Shown: positions 1 to 4,758 of the stretch, piece after piece
Numbering within the stretch: position 1 is the first letter of the stretch
How the letters are laid out: each line of letters starts with the position of its first letter
Origin: CAUZSN01 sp963582345
GTDB taxonomy: Bacteria; Planctomycetota; Planctomycetia; Planctomycetales; Planctomycetaceae
Direction of reading: 5' to 3'
Assembly (NCBI GenBank): GCA_963582345.1
Contig: CAUZSN010000091.1
Coordinates: forward strand, 1 to 11,156
DNA length: 11,156 bases
Notes under the pieces: model-generated
Told to the model about the DNA's origin: nothing
The model's input: only the letters and a program-made list of their open reading frames with translations
The model's database searches: none
Position numbers and translations under genes: made by a program

Positions 1-504
1 TAGCGCTTTCCCTGCGGTTTCGTCGAAGCGGCCCCAACGTTGATGGACGGCAAACGGCGGCGTTTGTGGATCGCGGGAAACGTCGGACAGCAGAGGAAAC
101 GGAAATGGCTGATACTGCTTCTCCACTCGCTCATATTGTCGCTGTCTTGCTTGGCGATTTTCCTGAGGGATTGCCGTGCTGATACCCAACACAATGGTGT
201 CTGTTGCTTGAATCTGATCGTATTCCCGACCTAACCTCAACAATGTTTCGTCCTTGTCCGCACCCGCTTGGCCGTCATAGAAAACCACGATGATTTTGTG
301 GCGTCCAATATACCGCTGAAACCTGACCAGCCTGTTGTTGGAATCGTACAACCCAAAATCAATTAACCGTTTCGGCAATATTGTGAGACCGGAGTGGAAG
401 GCAGCGGTTCGATCAGGATACGTCTGGCTGTACTTGTACGCCATCAACATCAGAATGACGGCTGCACAAATGGGGAGGGCAAACACTCGCGTTCGCAAAG
501 ACAT
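1..504 (-). CDS. Membrane-anchored peroxiredoxin-like protein, partial (C-terminus beyond window)
   Basis: Reading the complement from ATG at 504 gives 168 open codons that run off the left edge. Residues 7-22 are hydrophobic (VFALPICAAVILMLMA), a signal anchor or signal peptide. After this comes a thioredoxin-fold pattern typical of AhpC/TSA peroxiredoxins: IIVVFYDG (71-78), TIVLGIS (103-109), FPFPLLSD (134-141) and a VHQRWG segment (153-158). The peroxidatic site normally reads FYP-x3-T-x2-C. Here it is FYDGQAGADKDE, with Lys84 where the cysteine would be and the Pro and Thr also lost, so classical peroxidase activity is unlikely. An in-frame TGA lies 18 bases upstream, so 504 is the only reasonable ATG; the ribosome site is weak. 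It follows leuA on the same strand after 139 bases, so cotranscription is possible but unproven. The family call is confident, the function is not. Confidence 0.72.
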   Translation of the reverse strand, partial: MSLRTRVFALPICAAVILMLMAYKYSQTYPDRTAAFHSGLTILPKRLIDFGLYDSNNRLVRFQRYIGRHKIIVVFYDGQAGADKDETLLRLGREYDQIQATDTIVLGISTAIPQENRQARQRQYERVEKQYQPFPFPLLSDVSRDPQTPPFAVHQRWGRFDETAGKAL

Positions 505-643
505 GACCTGTTTTTCTGGTCAAGACGTCCAGCGCCGTAGCGCATTCACGATACGCTTCGTGTACTAAACGTCGTATGCGCTTAATTTGTAGTACGCTCA
601 TTCATGATTAGCCATCGGGTTACGGAGAGACACGACTGTAGTT

Positions 644-2209
644 CTAGACGCCGGCTGCTACCTTTTGTGGCGAGGGTGCGGAATCGGCGATCGATTTGTT
701 CAGTGCCTTCAAGTAGGCGTGGGCGCTGGCTTCAATGATGTCTGTGCTGACGCCCTTTCCGTGATAGGTATGGTTGGCGACGGCAATCTCGACGAGCACT
801 TCGCCCAGAGCGTCCTTTCCACTGGAGACGCTGCGGACTTCGTAATCTTGTAGTCGCGCGGTCACACCCGTAATTCTTTCCAAAGTTCGAAAGACCGCGT
901 CGATGGGACCGTCGCCGGTGGCCGCATCTTGCCGAACGTCTTCGCCGTTACACTTCAGTTGCACGGTGGCGGTGGGAATTGTTCCCGTTCCCGCCGACGT
1001 GTGAAAGTTGACCAGTTTCCAGTGATCCGGCGTGTCCTCGATCCGATTGTCAATCAGTGCGGCGATGTCGGAATCGTAAATCTCTTTCTTTTTGTCCGCC
1101 AGAGCAATGAAATCGTCGAATATTTTCTGAAACATATTTTTGTCCAAGGAGTAACCTAGTAACTGGATGCGATCACGAAATGCATGCCGACCACTATGTT
1201 TTCCCATTACCAGGTTGGTGCCGACGAAGCCGACATCCTCGGGCTGCATGATTTCGTAAGTGGTCCTCTCTTGCAACATGCCGTGTTGGTGAATGCCAGC
1301 CTCGTGAGCAAACGCGTTTTGGCCGACAATTGCTTTGTTCCGCTGTACTTTCATACCAGTAATGTTTGACACCAGGCGGCTGGTTGGAAACAGCTTCTTG
1401 CTGTTGATGTTCGTGTGGCAGCCGTAGTAGTCGCTTCGCGTCTTGACGGCCATGACAACTTCTTCCAACGACGCATTCCCGGCCCGCTCGCCGAGACCGT
1501 TGATGGTACACTCAATTTGACGAGCTCCCTTTTCGACTGCGGATAGGCTGTTTGCAACAGCCAGTCCCAAATCATTATGGCAGTGTGTACTGATCACGGC
1601 CTGTTGGATATTCGGCACGCGCATTTTTAAGTTAGCAATCAGGTTTCCGAACTGCGTCGGAGTCGCATAGCCGACTGTGTCAGGAATATTGATGGTCGTG
1701 GCTCCTGCGTCAATTGTTTTCTCGGTGACTTCGCATAGGAAATCCAATTCGGTCCGAGCGGCGTCTTCGGGCGAGAATTCGACGTCGACCATATCACGGC
1801 CCTGAAATTTGTCGACAGCTCGTTGGACCATGTCGATCGCCGCTTGGACGATCTGAGCTTTGTCCATTCTCAGCTTAAATTTTCGATGGATCGAGCTGGT
1901 CGCCAGGAAGACGTGAATGCGAACCTGTGCGGCATCTCTTAGAGCTTCCCAGGCCCGATCGATGTCTTCCTTGCGACAACGTGCCAAGCCACAAATCGTG
2001 CTGCGATCGCCGAACTGCCGAGCGATTTGTTGAACGGCTTCAAAGTCGCCAGGCGAAGCGATTGGGAAACCAGCTTCAATCACATCGACGCCCAATTCTA
2101 CCAGCGCATGGGCAACTTCCAGTTTCTCGGACGTGTTCATACTGCAGCCGGGCGATTGTTCCCCGTCACGCAGTGTTGTGTCGAAGATTGTAATTTTTTC
2201 AGTAGACAT
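644..2209 (-). CDS. leuA: 2-isopropylmalate synthase (LeuA)
   Basis: This cytosolic enzyme condenses acetyl-CoA with 2-oxoisovalerate, the committed step of leucine synthesis. The 521 residues match the length of typical bacterial LeuA. The N-terminus carries the HMGL-like barrel signature FDTTLRDGEQSPG (9-21). Metal ligands are expected at Asp15, the HCH pair His209/His211 and Asn245 in GLGERAGN (238-245). NIPDTVGY (174-181) is another family hallmark. The C-terminal third (about 395-505, with GDGPIDAVF at 432-440 and SSGKDALGEV at 462-471) is the LeuA dimerisation/regulatory domain that binds leucine for feedback inhibition. This domain argues for LeuA rather than homocitrate synthase. ATG at 2209 has only a weak GGAT-type ribosome site. 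Upstream lie a leader peptide and an intrinsic terminator, implying leucine-controlled attenuation. No other leu gene is in the window. Confidence 0.96.
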   Translation of the reverse strand: MSTEKITIFDTTLRDGEQSPGCSMNTSEKLEVAHALVELGVDVIEAGFPIASPGDFEAVQQIARQFGDRSTICGLARCRKEDIDRAWEALRDAAQVRIHVFLATSSIHRKFKLRMDKAQIVQAAIDMVQRAVDKFQGRDMVDVEFSPEDAARTELDFLCEVTEKTIDAGATTINIPDTVGYATPTQFGNLIANLKMRVPNIQQAVISTHCHNDLGLAVANSLSAVEKGARQIECTINGLGERAGNASLEEVVMAVKTRSDYYGCHTNINSKKLFPTSRLVSNITGMKVQRNKAIVGQNAFAHEAGIHQHGMLQERTTYEIMQPEDVGFVGTNLVMGKHSGRHAFRDRIQLLGYSLDKNMFQKIFDDFIALADKKKEIYDSDIAALIDNRIEDTPDHWKLVNFHTSAGTGTIPTATVQLKCNGEDVRQDAATGDGPIDAVFRTLERITGVTARLQDYEVRSVSSGKDALGEVLVEIAVANHTYHGKGVSTDIIEASAHAYLKALNKSIADSAPSPQKVAAGV

Positions 2210-2250
2210 CGATTTTATCCAAATTCAGACCGGCCATATCTGGACCAAAC

Positions 2251-2288
2251 AAAAAAACCCTGAGGCCTTGTTGAAGGACTCAGGGTTT
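2251..2288 (-). terminator. Intrinsic terminator (attenuator) in the leuA leader
   Basis: Read on the minus strand, AAACCCTGAG (2288-2279) and CTCAGGGTTT (2264-2255) form a perfect 10-bp stem. It continues past one mismatch into CCTT/AAGG closing a CAAC tetraloop. Seven T residues (2257-2251) overlap and follow the 3' arm, which is the classical factor-independent terminator layout. It lies 41 bases upstream of the leuA start and 30 bases after the leader peptide stop codon, so it can only affect leuA transcription. Its 5' arm can instead pair with the end of the leader peptide coding region, so termination is probably conditional. Confidence 0.88.
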
Positions 2289-2373
2289 ATTAGCGATTCC
2301 AGTATTCGTCAATGCAACCTAAGGCCTTCCACGTTGGTGCGGGCCAAGTAGAAGAGAAATGCTGAATAGGTTG
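2273..2373 (-). promoter_or_regulatory. leuA attenuator: protector and antiterminator pairings
   Basis: Three alternative RNA pairings can be drawn on the minus strand. Segment 1 (CAACCTA, 2373-2367, inside the leader peptide codons Asn7-Leu8) pairs perfectly with segment 2 (TAGGTTG, 2321-2315, at the leader stop). Segment 2 in longer form (2329-2316, GAAGGCCTTAGGTT) pairs with segment 3 (2287-2273, AACCCTGAGTCCTTC): 13 base pairs including one G-U, with one mismatch and one bulged C. Segment 3 is also the 5' arm of the terminator. A ribosome stalled on the Leu codons would mask segment 1, leave segment 2 free for 2:3 pairing and let transcription continue. A ribosome reaching the stop codon would cover segment 2 and allow termination. 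These are hand-drawn pairings without energy calculation, but they match the standard 1:2, 2:3, 3:4 scheme. Confidence 0.8.
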
Positions 2374-2390
2374 ATGATTCGCATAGTCAT
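2319..2390 (-). CDS. leuA leader peptide (23 aa, leucine-rich)
   Basis: A short ORF on the minus strand from ATG at 2390 to TAG at 2321-2319. The peptide contains IINLFSISLLLG (residues 5-16) and ends in HQRGRP (18-23). Leucine codons are CTA at 8 and CTT-CTA-CTT at 13-15. Consecutive Leu codons near the middle and an Arg-Gly-Arg tail resemble the Escherichia coli LeuL leader peptide. Its role would be to sense charged leucyl-tRNA: ribosome stalling at 13-15 leaves about 16 bases before the antiterminator strand, a suitable distance. A second ATG at codon 3 (2384) could also serve as start. No strong Shine-Dalgarno sequence is visible. The promoter, the terminator and the pairings around it support the call. 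Confidence 0.82.
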   Translation of the reverse strand: MTMRIINLFSISLLLGPHQRGRP

Positions 2391-2673
2391 CACACCGGTG
2401 GCAGAAGAAATTTGCAAGAACTTCACCATAGCCATTGTTATCTGAGCGGTCAAGGTGTCCACGTGATAAATCGTCAACCTTATGTAGCCGTTGAGCTGCG
2501 GGTTTCAAGTTCTTCGACTTCACCTCAAGGATGACATATTTCCATGAACAAAGGGTTAGTTACGGAGAAAATCCTCGCGCCTCATTAAGAGTTCGGTTGC
2601 GGACAGCGCGCGGGAGCATTCGCGAGCACGGTGTGAGAGTTTCCAGGTCAATTTAATTCGTTTTAGGACATGA
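2391..2673. other. Divergent intergenic region between the leuA leader and the carrier-like gene
   Basis: Apart from the leuA promoter (2425-2453) I see no coding sequence I trust here. The 77-codon minus-strand frame crossing it (2290-2523) overlaps the promoter, leader peptide and attenuator and has no recognisable protein features. The stretch 2590-2640 is GC-rich with several CGCG runs. TAGGA at 2664-2668 is a plausible ribosome site for the gene starting at 2674. I could not assign a confident promoter for that gene. Confidence 0.4.
2425..2453 (-). promoter_or_regulatory. Probable sigma-70-type promoter for the leuA leader transcript
   Basis: On the minus strand TTGACC (2453-2448) is followed after exactly 17 bases by TATGGT (2430-2425). 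Five of six bases match the -35 consensus and four of six the -10 consensus. A start near 2418 would give a leader of about 28 bases before the leader peptide ATG and about 210 bases before leuA. The placement just upstream of the attenuator supports the call. Confidence 0.55.
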
Positions 2674-2949
2674 GTGATACCAGAAAACATAGATCAAAGT
2701 GTCAAGCAGATCGTTGCCGAGATGCTGGAAATTACACGGGAAGCGATTAACGATGAGGATTCCGTGTCAGACTTGGGTGAGGACTTACTTGACTTCGTCG
2801 AAAGGGACATGCAATTGGAGAAGACTTTTGAGTTGCAAGACATCGATCCGTCGTCACTGACCGAGGCAACTTCGGCAAAGCAGGTGATTGATCACGTCCC
2901 CGAGCAACTCACGCTAAAACCAAATAACGAAAAGTCGCCCGAGATGTAG
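2674..2949 (+). CDS. Divergent acyl carrier protein-like protein lacking the phosphopantetheine serine
   Basis: The 91-residue product has the four-helix acyl carrier protein pattern: a first helix VKQIVAEML (10-18), an acidic loop DSVSDLGED (29-37), the recognition helix LLDFVERDMQLEKTFEL (38-54) and TSAKQVIDHV (66-75). Canonical carriers have DLGADSLD, whose Ser receives 4'-phosphopantetheine. Here the segment is DLGEDLLD, with Leu38 (codon TTA, 2785-2787) at that position. TTA differs from the Ser codon TCA by one base. Without the Ser it cannot carry acyl groups in the usual way. The start is GTG at 2674 after TAGGA. An out-of-frame ATGAGTGAT four bases upstream might be a relic of an older start. 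It lies between leuA (divergent) and the cysteine synthase (convergent), with no fatty-acid gene nearby. It may be a decaying paralogue or a carrier fold reused for another purpose. Confidence 0.7.
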   Translation: MIPENIDQSVKQIVAEMLEITREAINDEDSVSDLGEDLLDFVERDMQLEKTFELQDIDPSSLTEATSAKQVIDHVPEQLTLKPNNEKSPEM

Positions 2950-3003
2950 ACACGCAAAATTAAAATCGCGCAGCACACGGTCTAGTGGCTCATTGAATAA
3001 CTG

Positions 3004-3067
3004 TTTGTAGCAACCCGATTCATCGGGTTTCGTCGCGAATAAACCGCATGAATGCGGTCGCTACGAA
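3004..3067. repeat. Cloverleaf-like palindromic intergenic repeat
   Basis: Two perfect hairpins stand in tandem: AACCCGAT-TC-ATCGGGTT (3012-3029) and ACCGCAT-GA-ATGCGGT (3043-3058). They are enclosed by outer arms GTAGC (3007-3011) and GCTAC (3060-3064), which extend with one G-U to TTTGTAGC/GCTACGAA. The whole folds as a closed stem with two arms on either strand. It lies between the convergent ends of the carrier-like gene and the cysteine synthase, a typical site for REP-like dispersed repeats. It may also end transcription from both sides, although no T-run follows. A second copy is not present in this window, so its repetitive nature is inferred from its form. Confidence 0.6.
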
Positions 3068-3163
3068 CTTTTCCAACGACCTGCTAGACGAAGGTGTGGT
3101 CCTTGTCGTTCAGTAGCTCGGAATGGTGCGGCAGCAGTAGCGTTTGACTCGCCTTATGTCTGT

Positions 3164-4534
3164 TTAAGAGGCTTCAACAGCAGTCGACTTGGTTGCCAAG
3201 CCCTTGCGGACCCACTCATTCAGTCCGCCCTTCATGCTGCACACGTTGCGATAGCCCATCGATTTTAGATAGAGCGTGGTTTGCTTTGAGAACTTGCCGA
3301 TATTGCAAACCATCACAATGCGTGCATCGCGGTCCGGTGGCAACTCGCTACTGCGTTGGGACAGATCTTCCTGTGGAATATTGATTGAACCGGGAACGTG
3401 GGATTCGGCAAACAGCTTGGACGAACGGATATCGACGACCAAAGGACTATCGGATTCCTGCAGTTCTTGATCCAACTCTCTGACGCGGATGGTGTCGTAA
3501 GAGTTTTTTAAATTCTCCATCATCTCGGCCACAAACAAGTCGTTTTTTCTAGATGCCGCACTGTCGTCCTTTGTTTCAGACGAGTCGAGGTGCGGGAAAT
3601 GACGGACGACCGATGAGGCGTATTTGAAAATATTGTCCGGGAATATAACGACGGCGAATGTTTCAGGCACGTCGGGTACCAGTGCCAGCGCTCCGACCAA
3701 AGCCATACCTGAGCTTGGGCCGGCAACGATGCTCTCTTCGCGGTTGAGTCGCAGGCACATGTCGAACGCCTCGCGATTTGTCACTTCGATTTCGTCGTCG
3801 TACTCATCTGGTCGGTACAGTTCCGTTTGCTGAAGCTGTCGTTGGCTGCGCACGCCTGGGATGTCGTGCCCATCTTCGGGACAGACACCAATTACTTTGA
3901 TGTCGTCTCGCTGTGTTTTCAAAAAACTACCGGTTCCGGTAATTGTGCCACACGTGCCTAGGCCAGCGACGAAGTGCGTAACCTTTCCCTCCGTTTGTCG
4001 CCAGATCTCTGGTCCCGTCGTGCGGTAATGGCTATCCGGATTGGCATGGTTCGCATACTGATCTAACAGGACAAAATCGTCCTGCGTTTGAGCCGTTTCA
4101 CGCGCCCTGGCAATGGCTCCTTCAGGAGCGCCTGGCGCGGGGCACAACGAATCATCGAGCTCGATGACATCACTGCCAAAGAATCGCAGCACCGTGCGTT
4201 TTTCCAGTGGAATCTCGCCGGAAAGCGGCGTCTGAAGTGGAAAACCTTTCGCGTTGCCGATCATCGCCAGTCCGAGCCCCGTGTTGCCCGAAGTTGCTTC
4301 AACAAGCTTTTTGCCAGCAACCAACACACCACGCTCTTCGGCATCACGGATCATGTTCGCCGCGATGCGGTCCTTCACTGCGCCAAAGGGGTTGTACCAC
4401 TCCAGTTTGGCAAAAACCTGAGCGTGCTCAAACGGCACCACTTTGTTCAGTCGAACCAGTGGCGTCGGGTTTTCGTCATTGCAAAGCAGGCCTATAATCG
4501 AATCGTAGACTCGAAGTACATGATCATTGGTCAT
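3164..4534 (-). CDS. Cysteine synthase-type PLP enzyme fused to a C-terminal rhodanese domain
   Basis: The 456-residue protein has two parts. Residues 1-315 are a fold-type II PLP enzyme of the cysteine synthase / cystathionine beta-synthase family. Lys54 in NPFGAVKDRI (48-57) should form the Schiff base, TSGNTG (81-86) is the substrate loop, GLGTCGTITGTG (191-202) holds the PLP phosphate and GPSSGM (272-277) lies near the pyridine ring. The expected reaction is replacement of an activated serine (O-acetyl- or O-phosphoserine) with sulfide to give cysteine. After a polar linker (about 316-345), residues 346-445 form a rhodanese domain: VVDIRSSKLFAESHVPGSINIP (366-387, split around Ser372) and active-site Cys410 in VMVCNIGKFSK, so the sulfur-carrying cysteine is kept. 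It is divergent from a siroheme reductase that would supply sulfide. Whether the acceptor is O-acetylserine or O-phosphoserine cannot be told from the sequence. ATG at 4534 gives a natural N-terminus. Confidence 0.88.
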   Translation of the reverse strand: MTNDHVLRVYDSIIGLLCNDENPTPLVRLNKVVPFEHAQVFAKLEWYNPFGAVKDRIAANMIRDAEERGVLVAGKKLVEATSGNTGLGLAMIGNAKGFPLQTPLSGEIPLEKRTVLRFFGSDVIELDDSLCPAPGAPEGAIARARETAQTQDDFVLLDQYANHANPDSHYRTTGPEIWRQTEGKVTHFVAGLGTCGTITGTGSFLKTQRDDIKVIGVCPEDGHDIPGVRSQRQLQQTELYRPDEYDDEIEVTNREAFDMCLRLNREESIVAGPSSGMALVGALALVPDVPETFAVVIFPDNIFKYASSVVRHFPHLDSSETKDDSAASRKNDLFVAEMMENLKNSYDTIRVRELDQELQESDSPLVVDIRSSKLFAESHVPGSINIPQEDLSQRSSELPPDRDARIVMVCNIGKFSKQTTLYLKSMGYRNVCSMKGGLNEWVRKGLATKSTAVEAS

Positions 4535-4598
4535 AGTGGCGATAATTTAGCAAGAGCCCTACGGGAGTTCCATAGTGTTTGGCCGGATGCCACAGCGT

Positions 4599-4634
4599 GT
4601 TGTCGATGTAAGTCAGCCGTTTCCGGTCGACAAC
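4599..4634. promoter_or_regulatory. Perfect inverted repeat in the divergent sulfur-gene control region
   Basis: GTTGTCGA (4599-4606) and TCGACAAC (4627-4634) are exact inverted copies separated by 20 bases. They lie in the 224 bases between the start of the cysteine synthase gene (4534, minus) and the reductase gene (4759, plus), upstream of the reductase promoter. Arms 28 bases apart centre to centre could place two half-sites on nearly the same face of the helix, as in an operator for a dimeric or tetrameric regulator. No regulator gene is nearby, so the binding protein is unknown. Confidence 0.4.
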
Positions 4635-4677
4635 GACGATCTGAAAAGGTGAAACACTTGGAGTATGCGCACAGTAA

Positions 4678-4706
4678 TTGCCTCGGATGCGGCCATTTGC
4701 TATGGT
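4678..4706 (+). promoter_or_regulatory. Probable promoter of the sulfite/nitrite reductase gene
   Basis: TTGCCT (4678-4683) and TATGGT (4701-4706) are separated by 17 bases, the same spacing and -10 hexamer as at the leuA leader. Transcription would begin near 4713, giving an untranslated leader of about 46 bases before ATG 4759. The TTG of the -35 box is also the most upstream possible start codon of the long open frame. If the promoter is real, that longer start cannot be used. Confidence 0.5.
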
Positions 4707-4758
4707 GCGACGAGTTAAGTTCGGCATTGTCCAATACGTCTTGGAGAGTATTTGCAGG

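Noticed and set aside
413..601. 62-codon minus-strand frame just before the peroxiredoxin-like gene
   Set aside because: Half of it overlaps the better supported gene starting at 504 in another frame, and the product has no recognisable feature.
2255..2288. Reading the leader hairpin as a plus-strand terminator or a T-box
   Set aside because: The T-run follows the stem only on the minus strand, and no T-box consensus is visible; the Leu-rich peptide explains the layout better.
2290..2523. 77-codon minus-strand frame across the leuA leader
   Set aside because: It runs through the promoter, leader peptide and attenuator in a different frame, and its composition is not protein-like.
2670..2750. 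ATG at 2670 as start of the carrier-like protein
   Set aside because: It is out of frame with the carrier domain and stops after about 26 codons; GTG 2674 is in frame. It is kept only as a possible relic.
4678..4758. TTG 4678 as the start of the siroheme reductase
   Set aside because: The TTG is part of a probable -35 box and the extra 27 residues do not resemble the family; ATG 4759 has a GGAGAG ribosome site.
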